Below, piece by piece: positions 18,853 to 27,877 of a stretch of DNA of 42,711 bases; within the stretch, counting starts at the first letter, position 1, and every line of letters starts with the position of its first letter. Below the pieces are notes generated by a model. It did no database searches. It saw only the letters and a list, made by a program, of their open reading frames with translations, and had not been told where the DNA came from. The stretch comes from an uncultured SAR86 cluster bacterium (lineage in GTDB: Bacteria > Pseudomonadota > Gammaproteobacteria > Magnimaribacterales > D2472): the NCBI GenBank assembly GCA_902517505.1, contig CABYCL010000009.1, positions 1 through 42,711 on the forward strand. Reading direction: 5' to 3'. Position numbers and translations under genes: made by a program.

Positions 18853-20475
18853 CTACATATTTGGATAATTCGGCCCACCTGGTCCTTCAGGGCTTACCCA
18901 ATTAATATTTTGTGAAGGGTCTTTTATGTCACATGTCTTACAATGAACACAATTCTGAGCATTTATAACGAATTTTTTTTCATTATCTTTCTCTACAACT
19001 TCATAAACTCCTGCTGGGCAATATCTTTGAGCAGGCTCATCATACATTGGTAGATTTACGCTAATAGGTATAGTTGGATCAACTAATTGTAGATGACATG
19101 GCTGATCTTCTTCATGATTTGTATTAGATAAATATACAGAAGATAGTTTATCAAAAGAATAAACTCCATCAGGTTTTGGATAATCTATTTTTGGCATATC
19201 ATCTGCCTTTTTTAAGCATGCATAATCTGGTGTAGGATGACTCATTGTAAAAGGTAATTTACCTCTAAATATAAATTGATCAATGACGTTTACTGCTGCG
19301 CCAATTAGAGCACCAAATTTATGAAATATTGGGCCAAAGTTTCTAGATTTGTATAGCTCTGTAAAAATCCATGATTCGTTTATTTTAGAGTCAAAATCAA
19401 TTGAAATATTATTTTGAAGTGTATCAAAAGCGTGCTTTCCAGCTATTTCACCAGATTTCATTGCAGTATGTGAACCTTTTATTTTTGAAAAAACTAAGGT
19501 TCCTGCATTACATCCAATTAACAAACCTCCAGGAAATTCCATTTTCGGCAAAGATTGAAGACCACCTTTTATAAGAGCCCTTGCACCATAGGATAACCTT
19601 TCACCTCCAATAAGATATTTTTTTATTGAGGAGTGTGTTTTCCATCTTTGGAATTCATCAAATGGACTAAGGTGAGGATTTTTATAATCCAATGGTATAA
19701 CAAAACCAATATATACTTCATTATTTTCACCATGATAAAAATATGAACCAGCTGCTATATCCGGGGTAGGCCAACCATTGGTATGTATTACTAATCCTTC
19801 TTCATGTAATTTTGGATCAATCTTCCATACTTCCTTAAAACCAATACCATAATGTTGAGGATCTTTTCCATCAGATAAATTAAATTTATTTATAACTTGT
19901 TTACCTAAATGACCACGACATCCTTCTCCAAGTATCGTCAGTTTAGCTTTAATATTTATACCTGGTTCATTTCCCGGTTTCATTTCACCAGACTCTGATA
20001 TACCCATATCACCTGTTTGAACACCAACGACCTCATCATTTTCAATTAAAAGTTTACTAGCAGGAAAACCTGGAAATACTTCAACACCTAAATTTTCTGC
20101 CTGTTCACCAAGCCATCTACATAGATTACCTAAACTAATAATATAATTACCATGATTATTCATTTCAGGCATCAAAAATGGCGGAACAGGTATACCTATA
20201 TTCTTCAAAAGATAATAAATTTTATCTTTTTTTACAGGCACATTGAGAGGCGCATTTAACTCTTTCCAATTCGGAATCAATTCATCTAGTGCATTGGGTT
20301 GAAAAACATTACCTGATAATATGTGAGCTCCGATTTCAGAACCTTTTTCTAAAAGGCAAATAGAGTAGTTGGTATTGTTTTCTTGATTAAGTTGGGCAAA
20401 TTTAATAGCTGCAGCAAGTCCTGAGGGACCACCCCCAACAATTACGACATCATATTCCATTTCTTCTCTGTGCAT
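18853..20475 (-). CDS. Electron transfer flavoprotein-ubiquinone oxidoreductase
   Basis: 540 residues. Passes electrons from reduced ETF to the membrane quinone pool. The FAD-binding VVIVGGGPSGLAAAI is near residue 10. The C-terminal [4Fe-4S] cluster is bound by Cys486 (CPAGVYE) and Cys509, Cys512 and Cys515 (NCVHCKTCDIK). Length matches bacterial ETF-QO (about 540-560). Start at 20475 gives MHREEMEYDV; a second ATG five codons in is also possible. It is divergent from etfB-etfA, the two ETF subunits it serves. Confidence 0.95.
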   Translation of the reverse strand: MHREEMEYDVVIVGGGPSGLAAAIKFAQLNQENNTNYSICLLEKGSEIGAHILSGNVFQPNALDELIPNWKELNAPLNVPVKKDKIYYLLKNIGIPVPPFLMPEMNNHGNYIISLGNLCRWLGEQAENLGVEVFPGFPASKLLIENDEVVGVQTGDMGISESGEMKPGNEPGINIKAKLTILGEGCRGHLGKQVINKFNLSDGKDPQHYGIGFKEVWKIDPKLHEEGLVIHTNGWPTPDIAAGSYFYHGENNEVYIGFVIPLDYKNPHLSPFDEFQRWKTHSSIKKYLIGGERLSYGARALIKGGLQSLPKMEFPGGLLIGCNAGTLVFSKIKGSHTAMKSGEIAGKHAFDTLQNNISIDFDSKINESWIFTELYKSRNFGPIFHKFGALIGAAVNVIDQFIFRGKLPFTMSHPTPDYACLKKADDMPKIDYPKPDGVYSFDKLSSVYLSNTNHEEDQPCHLQLVDPTIPISVNLPMYDEPAQRYCPAGVYEVVEKDNEKKFVINAQNCVHCKTCDIKDPSQNINWVSPEGPGGPNYPNM

Positions 20476-20632
20476 AAGATTTAAGTATTGTATTCGTAAT
20501 TAAAAATACATTATAATTATACTATATTATAAGTTTTAGTTATAATAAAAATAAATAAAAATAATCAAAACTTATATTAAATATACATATAAATAAGTAC
20601 AATTTACAGTTATTTAATAATAAATATCATTT
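20476..20632. promoter_or_regulatory. Divergent promoter region between ETF-QO and etfBA
   Basis: 157 bases, nearly all A and T, between two divergent starts, holding no open frame. A perfect minus-strand -10 hexamer TATAAT lies at 20510-20515 (reads ATTATA on plus). A plus-strand TATAAT lies at 20541-20546. No convincing -35 hexamer is seen for either, and in such AT-rich DNA these hexamers occur easily by chance. The shared region suggests the quinone reductase and the ETF subunits are co-regulated. Confidence 0.4.
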
Positions 20633-21385
20633 ATGAAAATATTAGTTCCAATAAAAAGAGTTGTCGACTATAACGTTAAGGTAAGGCCATTATCTGATAA
20701 TTCAAATGTAGATTTAAATAATGTAAAAATGGCAGTAAATCCATTTTGTGAAATAGCATTAGAAGAGGCTGTTAGATTAAAAGAATCAGGAAAAGCAACA
20801 GAAGTAATTGCAATTTCTGTAGGTAAATCAGATTCTCAGGAACAATTAAGAACTGCATTAGCATTAGGCGCTGATAGAGCAACATTAATTGAAACTGATT
20901 CTATTTTAGAACCTTTAGCTATCTCAAAAGTTCTCCAAAAAGTAACTGAAGATGAAAAACCTGATCTAATAATTTTAGGTAAGCAAGCTATCGATGGAGA
21001 CAATAATCAAACTGGTCAAATGTTAGCGGCCTTGCTTGATTATCCTCAGGCAACAAATGCATCTGAATTAGTTATTGAAGAATCATCGGTAAAAGTAACA
21101 AGAGAAATAGATGGAGGTCTTCAGACACTTGAATTAAATATCCCAGCTATTATTACTACTGATCTTAGACTAAATGAACCAAGATATGCATCACTACCAA
21201 ATATCATGAAAGCAAAGAAAAAAGAACTTAACATAATACCTGTTGCTGATTTAGGTGTTGATGTTAATTCAAGAACAGAATTATTATCTGTTGAACTACC
21301 TCCTTCAAGAGAAGCTGGTATTTTAGTTGAAACAGTTGATCAACTAGTTGATAAATTAAAAAACGAAGCCAAGGTAATCCAATGA
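20633..21385 (+). CDS. etfB: Electron transfer flavoprotein beta subunit
   Basis: 250 residues. AMP-binding subunit of the soluble ETF heterodimer, which collects electrons from acyl-CoA and related dehydrogenases. [18 protein letters not shown] at the N-terminus is diagnostic. [33 protein letters not shown] and [20 protein letters not shown] are further family blocks. Length matches (249-255). The stop overlaps the etfA ATG (ATGA). Confidence 0.96.
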   Translation: MKILVPIKRVVDYNVKVRPLSDNSNVDLNNVKMAVNPFCEIALEEAVRLKESGKATEVIAISVGKSDSQEQLRTALALGADRATLIETDSILEPLAISKVLQKVTEDEKPDLIILGKQAIDGDNNQTGQMLAALLDYPQATNASELVIEESSVKVTREIDGGLQTLELNIPAIITTDLRLNEPRYASLPNIMKAKKKELNIIPVADLGVDVNSRTELLSVELPPSREAGILVETVDQLVDKLKNEAKVIQ

Positions 21386-22311
21386 GTATATTAGTCATAG
21401 CAGAACACGATAATAATAATTTAAAGGGTTCAACACTAAACACAATAACAGCAGCTTCTATGCTTGATGGCGAAGTATCACTTTTGATTGCTGGTTCAGA
21501 CATCAATTCTGTTATCGAAGAAGCTCAAACTATCGATGGAGTGAGCAAAATTCTTAAATGTGATAGCGATAATTACTCTAATTCTATTGCTGAAGATTTA
21601 TCAACACTAATCTTAGCTAATTGTGATGGCTATACTCATATTTTATCTCCTGCAACTACATTTGGTAAAAATCTAATGCCAAGAATATCTGCAAAATTAG
21701 ACTCACAACAAATCTCTGACATAATATCTGTTGAATCATCCGATACTTTCAAAAGACCAATTTATGCAGGAAGTTGTATAGCAACCGTAAAATCAAATGA
21801 TACTACTAAAATAATTACTGTTAGATCAACAGCTTTTGATGCTGCAACAGCCAATAATTCTGGTATTGAAGTTATTGATATTAATGATGAAGGTACATCA
21901 GGAATAAGTAAGTTTGTTGGAGAGGAATTAGCTCAAAGCGATAGACCAGAACTTACAGCAGCAAATATAGTAATATCAGGTGGAAGAGGAATGCAGTCAG
22001 GTGATAACTTCCATTTATTGGATTCAATTGCGGATAAATTGGGTGCTGCTGTTGGTGCTTCAAGAGCAGCGGTTGATGCAGGTTTTGTTCCAAACGACTA
22101 CCAAGTTGGTCAAACTGGTAAAATTGTTGCTCCAGATTTATATATTGCTGTAGGTATATCAGGTGCAATTCAACACTTAGCCGGTATGAAAGACTCTAAA
22201 GTTATTGTTGCAATTAATAAAGATGAGGATGCACCAATATTTCAAGTTGCAGATTATGGACTTGTAGCAGATTTATTTAATGCATTACCTGAGCTAGATT
22301 CAGCACTATAA
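21382..22311 (+). CDS. etfA: Electron transfer flavoprotein alpha subunit
   Basis: 309 residues; FAD-binding partner of EtfB. The C-terminal FAD domain is clear: [35 protein letters not shown], then [20 protein letters not shown] and [19 protein letters not shown]. Length matches the family. Coupled to etfB. The ceramidase-like gene starts 10 bases downstream, so it may share the transcript. Confidence 0.96.
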   Translation: MSILVIAEHDNNNLKGSTLNTITAASMLDGEVSLLIAGSDINSVIEEAQTIDGVSKILKCDSDNYSNSIAEDLSTLILANCDGYTHILSPATTFGKNLMPRISAKLDSQQISDIISVESSDTFKRPIYAGSCIATVKSNDTTKIITVRSTAFDAATANNSGIEVIDINDEGTSGISKFVGEELAQSDRPELTAANIVISGGRGMQSGDNFHLLDSIADKLGAAVGASRAAVDAGFVPNDYQVGQTGKIVAPDLYIAVGISGAIQHLAGMKDSKVIVAINKDEDAPIFQVADYGLVADLFNALPELDSAL

Positions 22312-22321
22312 TATTTAGATA

Positions 22322-22912
22322 TTGAATAAAATTTTTAAAAAAGAAAATAGCTTCATAATTACACTGTTAATAAGTATTTTCTTTCTCATAGGCTTTTACT
22401 TATTAAGTTATTTTCAAATTATCCAATCTGTTGATTCACTTGCTGTTATCGGAGAAGCATCTAGATGGTGTGAACGAATAAGTGATGGACCGTTTAGAGA
22501 ACCAATTAATACAATAAGTAATTTGGGATTCATGGTCGTTGGATTATATATCTTATATAAATTATCAAATGAAACTTCCTTCAATGATTTTTCTGGTTTA
22601 AATAATATAACTATCTTATATGGTGTCTGTGTAGTTTACTTAGGACCTGGCTCAATGATGATGCATGGTACAAATACTGAATGGGGTGGATGGGCAGATA
22701 ATCTAAGTATGGTCATGTATATTATTATCCCCTGGCTTTATAACATTTATAAAATGTCTAATTGGACAGTTAATACTTTTATGAAGGTTTATTTTTCAAT
22801 AGTTATTTTTTATGCTGTTATGAGAGGTCTTTTTGGTGATGGAATGGGGATAGGATTAAGCTTATTTGGTGTTTCAATTGGCCTATGGGTAATAAGTGAA
22901 TTTTTTATATAA
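22322..22912 (+). CDS. Ceramidase-like membrane hydrolase, N-terminal part (frame broken at 22901-22906)
   Basis: 196 codons from a TTG start at 22322; no in-frame ATG lies nearby and TAG precedes it. Four or five membrane segments. RWCERISDG...EPINTISNLGF and GPGSMMMHGTNTEWGGWADNL match the alkaline ceramidase (PF05875, CREST superfamily) core, with the zinc His of MHGT and the Asp of ADNL. Such enzymes hydrolyse the amide of ceramides or act on related lipids in the membrane. The frame stops at 22910-22912, directly after a run of six T. With five T it would run straight into the next feature, giving about 315 residues. The last histidine motif is only in that second part. Confidence 0.75.
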   Translation: MNKIFKKENSFIITLLISIFFLIGFYLLSYFQIIQSVDSLAVIGEASRWCERISDGPFREPINTISNLGFMVVGLYILYKLSNETSFNDFSGLNNITILYGVCVVYLGPGSMMMHGTNTEWGGWADNLSMVMYIIIPWLYNIYKMSNWTVNTFMKVYFSIVIFYAVMRGLFGDGMGIGLSLFGVSIGLWVISEFFI

Positions 22913-23270
22913 ATTTTGGTCACCAAATATGAGATTCTTATCTGGTTTTGTTGGCTTCTTAGTTTTAATGTTATTTGGAACATTTCCAGCGGAGGTATAT
23001 ACAAATATTGCTGAATATTGGTGGATTATATTCTTTTGGTTACCTGGTCTATTAGCAAATCAAAAACCCAAGGGAATTAGAACTTATAGATGGTATTTTG
23101 CCGGGATGATAGCATACATGAGTGCCTTTGCAATATGGTTAACAGGTGTTCCTGACAGTGATTCATGCAATCCAGATTCAATATTCCAAGCTCATGGTTT
23201 TTGGCATTTATTAACTGCTCTTTCAACAATACTATTTTTTTATCACTATAGATCTGAGAGACTAGCTTAG
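22896..23270 (+). CDS. Ceramidase-like membrane hydrolase, C-terminal part
   Basis: Continuation of the preceding protein in the next frame. The frame opens with GTG at 22896, which may be a chance start. It adds three or four membrane segments and ends with QAHGFWHLLTALSTILFFYHY. That is the HxxxWH-type C-terminal zinc motif of the ceramidase family, without which the N-terminal part would lack two metal ligands. Joined at the T run, the two halves make one normal-length protein, so this is most likely a single gene split by one base. Its end overlaps the convergent GST gene by 9 bases. Confidence 0.72.
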   Translation: MNFLYKFWSPNMRFLSGFVGFLVLMLFGTFPAEVYTNIAEYWWIIFFWLPGLLANQKPKGIRTYRWYFAGMIAYMSAFAIWLTGVPDSDSCNPDSIFQAHGFWHLLTALSTILFFYHYRSERLA

Positions 23271-24368
23271 AATTTTATTACAACCTGTTCCTTTAAGATA
23301 ATCAGTTACATAATTCTTATCTATATCTGATAATTTATTAAATTCATCTTTAATCCAATTTAAGCATTTAACTTGATACGGGAATGTTTTTTGTTTCCAT
23401 TTTGATTCATCAATTTTGGTTTCCCATACATCTTCTCCTTTTTTATGTGCTTCAGCATTACTAATAAGACATGGAATATAAACTCTTCCAATTTCTATAA
23501 ATAAATCTTTTAAAGACTTGGGAAGATTATCTAATTCATCCCATCCATACTCATTTGATTGAAAATAATTAATTGATGATGATTTATCAGAATTTTGATT
23601 TTTAACACCAAAGAATTCTCCAATTCCACCTTTATCATGTAACCCTGATAAATCAGACATGATATTAACCCAAGCCATTGTCCTTGGTGAAATTTTCATT
23701 GCTATGTCTCTTGGTGTTGGGTCAAAACCTACTAATTGAGTCAATTGACCATATAATGCAAAATCTGATGATGAAGGTCTTTGTCCAAACATAAAAGAAG
23801 AATTAGATAGATGATTCTCCAATGATGATAAATAACGTTTATAACTTTGATCAATTACCTCAGCCGTTTCATCATTAGAACCAACGACCCATAATCTATT
23901 AATTTGTCTATCAGCAATATGATTAGCAAATTCATGCATAGAGTCATCATCAATATTTAATTTATGTTGAAGGACTAACATTTTTTTTGCGTTTTCAGCA
24001 TCATCTTTAAAATGCCATCGATAATGAAACATATACTTTGTTGTCCACTCATCAGCAAAATCTTCAAGTAGATAATTAAGAAAGCTTAGGGTAGGAGAAT
24101 TTGGAATAACAGACTTTTCACTATATAAATCTTCAAGATATCTAATAATTGGAGTTGTATCTGTTTTACATAATATTTCACCATCATTATCAAAAATCAT
24201 TGTTGGTAATAGAACAGGTTTAGGAGGATCAATATTAAGAATAGATAAATTATGAATTACATCACCCCATGAAACCGTATATGGAATATTTCTATATCTC
24301 AGAAGAGATAATATTTTTTGTGTATAGGGCGACCCTGAATTACCAAATACTTTGATAGGTTTAGTCAT
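23262..24368 (-). CDS. Glutathione S-transferase-fold protein with long C-terminal domain
   Basis: 368 residues, much longer than a usual GST (200-230). The N-terminal thioredoxin-fold domain begins KVFGNSGSPYTQKILSLL. SPYT sits where GSTs keep the catalytic Ser or Cys, and LLPTMIF carries the cis-proline. A helical domain follows with MFGQRPSSSDFALYGQLTQL, the typical GST alpha6 N-cap. The last 120 residues have no match I can name. No signal peptide, so cytoplasmic. Last gene of the eight-gene minus-strand chain, 6 bases after the preceding GST. Confidence 0.78.
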   Translation of the reverse strand: MTKPIKVFGNSGSPYTQKILSLLRYRNIPYTVSWGDVIHNLSILNIDPPKPVLLPTMIFDNDGEILCKTDTTPIIRYLEDLYSEKSVIPNSPTLSFLNYLLEDFADEWTTKYMFHYRWHFKDDAENAKKMLVLQHKLNIDDDSMHEFANHIADRQINRLWVVGSNDETAEVIDQSYKRYLSSLENHLSNSSFMFGQRPSSSDFALYGQLTQLVGFDPTPRDIAMKISPRTMAWVNIMSDLSGLHDKGGIGEFFGVKNQNSDKSSSINYFQSNEYGWDELDNLPKSLKDLFIEIGRVYIPCLISNAEAHKKGEDVWETKIDESKWKQKTFPYQVKCLNWIKDEFNKLSDIDKNYVTDYLKGTGCNKILS

Positions 24369-24374
24369 TAATAA

Positions 24375-25010
24375 TTATCCTAATGGATCATTGGATTCAG
24401 TGCCTAATGCAATTGCTTTTTGAAATGCTGGTCTTGATTCAATATTAGAAACATATCTTTTGATATTTTCCATATCCTCATTTACTGCACCAAATCTATT
24501 AGCCATAAAGCATGAATGACCTAACATACAATCCGCTGCTGAAAATTCACCGATAAGATAATCTTTGCCTTCAAGGTTAGCATTTACAGGCTTTAATGAT
24601 TTAGATAGTAAATTCTTAGCTTGACTTAATACCGTTTCATCTCTTCTATCAGGTGGGAGTAAGACTGTGTGAACTACGATTTGATTCATTGGAGGCATTA
24701 CCATTCCTTCGCAGTAATGGAGCCACTGAAGATAGTATGGATATTCGTTAGATTGAACATCTGGTTTTAAGCCATTATCACCGTACTTATCTAATATATA
24801 TTGAATTATTGCTCCAGATTCAAAAATAGATATATCTCCATCTTCTATAACAGGAACTCTTCCAAGAGCATGTCTGGCTCTATGTTCAGGTGATTTAAGA
24901 CCTTCTTTTGAAAAAGGTAACACCTCAAGTTCATACTCTAAATTTAACTCTTCTAAAAGCCATGCAACTCTTCCAGCTCTTGTGCTAGGCGTTAAGTATA
25001 GTTTAATCAT
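24375..25010 (-). CDS. Glutathione S-transferase
   Basis: 211 residues, standard GST length. The N-terminal domain MIKLYLTPSTRAGRVAWLLEE is followed by GRVPVIEDGD (cis-Pro) and IFESGAIIQYILDKYG (glutathione-binding E-S pair). The C-terminal helical domain contains YLIGEFSAADCMLGH. Ser9 or Arg11 at the N-terminus could serve in thiolate stabilisation. Cytoplasmic. It begins one base inside the stop of the upstream GST gene, so expression is coupled. The substrate is unknown. Confidence 0.9.
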   Translation of the reverse strand: MIKLYLTPSTRAGRVAWLLEELNLEYELEVLPFSKEGLKSPEHRARHALGRVPVIEDGDISIFESGAIIQYILDKYGDNGLKPDVQSNEYPYYLQWLHYCEGMVMPPMNQIVVHTVLLPPDRRDETVLSQAKNLLSKSLKPVNANLEGKDYLIGEFSAADCMLGHSCFMANRFGAVNEDMENIKRYVSNIESRPAFQKAIALGTESNDPLG

Positions 25011-25708
25011 TATTTCTCCTTATTTTTTTTACCATTTTTTTGGGCATTTTTAATAAATTCTTTAGTTTTATCTTTATCTTTTAATTCTTTATTGATATTA
25101 ATTTCTATGGGAACTTTAATACCTTTAAGCATTCCTGGTTGTTCATACATTGCATTTTTCCATCTTTCTAGATGGTTTAATCCATCCGTTGAAACTCCTG
25201 ACCATTTATGAGTTCGAACCCAACACCAGTTAGCTATATCTGCTATTGAATAATCACCAGCCAACCATTCATTATTTTCTAAATGAGTATTTAATACTTC
25301 AAATAATCTTCTAGATTCATTTTGATATCTATCAATAGCAGGCTGTATCTTTTCTGGAAAATATCTAAAGAAAACATTAGCTTGACCCATCATTGGACCA
25401 ACTCCACCCATTTGAAACATTAACCACTCATTAACTTTAGCTCTTTTAATTGGATCAGAACTTATTAATTTATTAGCTTTATCTGCTAGGTAAATCATTA
25501 TGGCTCCTGACTCAAAAATAGATAAATTATTTTCTGTATCGATAATTGCAGGAATTCTTCCATTTGGACTAATTTTTAAAAAGTCAGGTTTTTTCTGATC
25601 TCCTTCTCCAAGATTAACTAAAATTGCTTTGTATTCCATTTTAAGTGCCTCAAGTGTGCATGAGACCTTATGTCCATTAGGAGTAGGGGCTGTATATAGT
25701 TCTATCAT
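25010..25708 (-). CDS. Glutathione S-transferase, YfcG/YghU (nu-class) type
   Basis: 232 residues. Thr9 and Asn11 in TAPTPNGHKV match the glutathione- and disulfide-contacting residues of E. coli YfcG, a GST with disulfide-bond reductase rather than conjugating activity. The ISPNGRIPAIID block, FESGAIMIYLADK and WLAGDYSIADIANWCWV also agree with that class. It has a lysine-rich tail of about 20 residues beyond the usual end. The ATG overlaps the stop of the dehalogenase-like gene (ATGA), suggesting the product works with it, perhaps reducing glutathione mixed disulfides. Confidence 0.9.
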   Translation of the reverse strand: MIELYTAPTPNGHKVSCTLEALKMEYKAILVNLGEGDQKKPDFLKISPNGRIPAIIDTENNLSIFESGAIMIYLADKANKLISSDPIKRAKVNEWLMFQMGGVGPMMGQANVFFRYFPEKIQPAIDRYQNESRRLFEVLNTHLENNEWLAGDYSIADIANWCWVRTHKWSGVSTDGLNHLERWKNAMYEQPGMLKGIKVPIEININKELKDKDKTKEFIKNAQKNGKKNKEK

Positions 25709-26025
25709 AATTTATCTTTAATAAAATCTATGATTACTTTAGATAATTCTTTTGATTTAGTCCATTGAAAAAAATGTCCACCACCTATATTTGGGACACT
25801 TATTGCATTAGGCACCATATTTAATACATCTTTTTCCATAGCATTTGTAACAGGATCATCACCGGCAAATACAGAAAGAAATGGCTTATCAGTTTTACTA
25901 AAAAACTCTCTAGCTTTTTTTTGAGCATTAAGGGATTGATCAGGAATAATAGGAACGTGACTAGGCATTGCTCTAGGACCCATTTTATATTCAGATGATG
26001 GATACGGTGCTTCATAAGCCTTCAT
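25705..26025 (-). CDS. Haloalkane-dehalogenase-like hydrolase, C-terminal part
   Basis: Second half of the dehalogenase-like protein. The frame is open well upstream of the first ATG, back to the A run at 26106-26112, and continues the preceding feature in sense. It holds YEAPYPSSEYKMGPRAMPSHVP, a block shared with HLD-I enzymes such as DhlA. It also has the late Asp in FAGDDPVT and the catalytic His in GGGHFFQW. Without these residues the N-terminal half cannot be active. The stop overlaps the next GST start, so coupling at this end is preserved. Confidence 0.75.
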   Translation of the reverse strand: MKAYEAPYPSSEYKMGPRAMPSHVPIIPDQSLNAQKKAREFFSKTDKPFLSVFAGDDPVTNAMEKDVLNMVPNAISVPNIGGGHFFQWTKSKELSKVIIDFIKDKL

Positions 26026-26098
26026 TAAATCATTGATATATGGTGATAATTTTTCTAAACCAAGTGAATATAAAATATAATGATTTCTTATAACTTTT

Positions 26099-26773
26099 TT
26101 AGGTCTTTTTTTCCATCATAAGTGAATTAAGTAGACCTACTGGTAGATTTTTAGTATCCCAACAAAACTTTTGCCAGTACATAAATTTCAGTGCTGGATG
26201 TAATTTACCTGAATCCATTTTTCTTATTTCTTTTGCCATACTCATAGGGGTGAGTTTTATATTGCTCTTTCTAAATTTTTTAACCTCCTTTATTACATCT
26301 GAAGGAGTATTAGGCATATAGGGTAGGCCAGTATTACCCATTGACACCTTGATAAACCTTTCATCATTATCAACTATCATTCTCAAACCAATAAGACCTC
26401 CCCAATCTTGGCCGAAAAAAGTTAAATTATATAAATCGTTCTTTACCAACCATTGATTCATCCAATCAACTTGATTTTGATAGCTGTAGTCATCTCTAGA
26501 ACTTGGTTTGTCTGATTTACCATATCCAACAAGATCTGGAGCTATTACTCTTATTCCAGCATTATTGAGTATAGGAATCATCTTAGAATATAAATAACTC
26601 CAAACCGGTTGACCGTGCATGGCTAACAAAATTGGGCCATCAGATGGACCTTCGTCGATATGATGAATCCTTATTTTAGTTCCATCATCTGTAAAAATAT
26701 CTGTATATATTGGATTGAATGGGTAATCCTTGATATTTATGAAATACTTATCCGGAGTTCTTAGTATCTTCAT
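26099..26773 (-). CDS. Haloalkane-dehalogenase-like hydrolase, N-terminal part (frame broken at 26106-26112)
   Basis: 224 codons of an alpha/beta hydrolase. MHGQPVWSYLY near residue 52 is the oxyanion-hole region and GQDWGGLIGL gives nucleophile Asp123 with Trp124. The Asp-Trp pair is what haloalkane dehalogenases use for attack and halide binding, and overall the protein resembles DhlA (HLD-I). Epoxide hydrolase or another C-X hydrolase remains possible. The frame ends in KKT just after a run of seven A on the coding strand. With eight A it reads on without a stop for about 30 codons into the C-terminal part, giving about 355 residues in all. The start overlaps the isomerase-like gene by one base. 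Confidence 0.78.
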   Translation of the reverse strand: MKILRTPDKYFINIKDYPFNPIYTDIFTDDGTKIRIHHIDEGPSDGPILLAMHGQPVWSYLYSKMIPILNNAGIRVIAPDLVGYGKSDKPSSRDDYSYQNQVDWMNQWLVKNDLYNLTFFGQDWGGLIGLRMIVDNDERFIKVSMGNTGLPYMPNTPSDVIKEVKKFRKSNIKLTPMSMAKEIRKMDSGKLHPALKFMYWQKFCWDTKNLPVGLLNSLMMEKKT

Positions 26774-27417
26774 TAAAAATCTTTAATTACTCCATCATTT
26801 ATTAATTCATTGATCAATTCTTCAAATGGATCATCCTGCCCAAAATAATATTTTCCTTTATATACATTTAAGGGAACTCCGTGATGTCCAGCTTTTTTTT
26901 GATCTAATTGATTCATTTCAATTTCTTCAATTAAATTGTTTTCATTTGATGTAATAGATTCCCTAACTTCTTTCAAGTCCTCACCAAATTCAGCAAACAA
27001 AGGCTCTAATAAATCATCATTATTCCAATTTTTTACATTCCATATTAATTTGGATAATTCATGAGCAAATTCCATGCCTTTACCTCTATTGCACATAAGC
27101 TGACCCATATGGCATATATCAAAAATATAAGGTTGATTTTCTGAAATCTTACCAGTGATAATATTTTGCTTTATTGGATCTGGTTTTATTGGTAAGTTTA
27201 ATGACATATTCAGCTTTTTTGCCTTTCTTTTAATATCTATCATCAAGGAAGTAAAATAAAATAAATTCCTATCTTTAAAGAATTCAGGCAATCTAATAGC
27301 AATTGGGTAAACAATTTTAAAATTTACATCTACATTATATTCATTTTTAAGCTTTAACATTCTTGGTAATATCAAATATGAATAAGGACTTCGATAAGAA
27401 AAATATAAATCAATCAT
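26773..27417 (-). CDS. 2-hydroxychromene-2-carboxylate isomerase-like protein (DsbA/GST-kappa fold)
   Basis: 214 residues. The N-terminal MIDLYFSYRSPYSYLILPRM places Ser10 where kappa-class GST and HCCA isomerase (NahD) have their glutathione-activating serine. The C-terminal GVPLNVYKGKYYFGQDDP is the family's cis-Pro and GQD signature. Characterised members use glutathione as cofactor to isomerise an intermediate of naphthalene breakdown; relatives act on other substrates. No CxxC, so not a disulfide oxidase. It has one-base or overlapping junctions with both neighbours. Confidence 0.85.
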   Translation of the reverse strand: MIDLYFSYRSPYSYLILPRMLKLKNEYNVDVNFKIVYPIAIRLPEFFKDRNLFYFTSLMIDIKRKAKKLNMSLNLPIKPDPIKQNIITGKISENQPYIFDICHMGQLMCNRGKGMEFAHELSKLIWNVKNWNNDDLLEPLFAEFGEDLKEVRESITSNENNLIEEIEMNQLDQKKAGHHGVPLNVYKGKYYFGQDDPFEELINELINDGVIKDF

Positions 27418-27418
27418 G

Positions 27419-27877
27419 TTACGTACTCCTTTTTTTTAATGACAAATAAAACATTAACATAAAGTATATTAGTATTGGTATATTAGCAATTACACCGGGA
27501 GGTGTATTGATATAATACTCATCTGTCAAAGGATGGAGTAAGCCTGAAATTAATCTAAAGCAATGATCGCTAAGACATATCATGTATATTAGTGGTATGA
27601 GGCTTTTATATTTAATAAACAAAATTAATAAAACTAACGTCAATGACACTTGTGTTGCTCCCCAAAGTGATGCAAATAAATAAACTAGGTTATTTGGATC
27701 TATATTATCTATAATCGGAAGTTCTTTTATTGTTGCAATTCCAACAAGACCTGCATTTTCTGAAAGGAAATGTACAAGTGATCTAAATATATATAAAACA
27801 AAAATAGGATAAAGACCATATATTGCTATTTTTGAACCTTTGTAATCATGATTTGGTTTATTGGGAAATAATGCCAT
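27419..27877 (-). CDS. Small membrane protein of unknown function
   Basis: 152 residues, four hydrophobic stretches (about 18-36, 63-88, 92-108, 128-147). I recognise no family. Polar features are a conserved-looking SDHCFRLISGLLHPLTDEYY segment between helices 3 and 4, which could face one side of the membrane. The start overlaps the metallo-hydrolase stop (TAATG), and the stop is one base before the isomerase-like start, so it is locked into the operon. A transport or membrane-anchor role is only a guess. Confidence 0.75.
   Translation of the reverse strand: MALFPNKPNHDYKGSKIAIYGLYPIFVLYIFRSLVHFLSENAGLVGIATIKELPIIDNIDPNNLVYLFASLWGATQVSLTLVLLILFIKYKSLIPLIYMICLSDHCFRLISGLLHPLTDEYYINTPPGVIANIPILIYFMLMFYLSLKKRST

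Noticed and set aside
20476-20632. Small RNA or short gene in the ETF intergenic gap
   Set aside because: The 157 bases are almost only A and T, with no G/C stem, ribosome site or sensible open frame.
25205-25230. GAGTTCGAACCC, like a tRNA T-loop
   Set aside because: It lies inside the YfcG-like GST gene and no acceptor, D or anticodon stem can be drawn around it.
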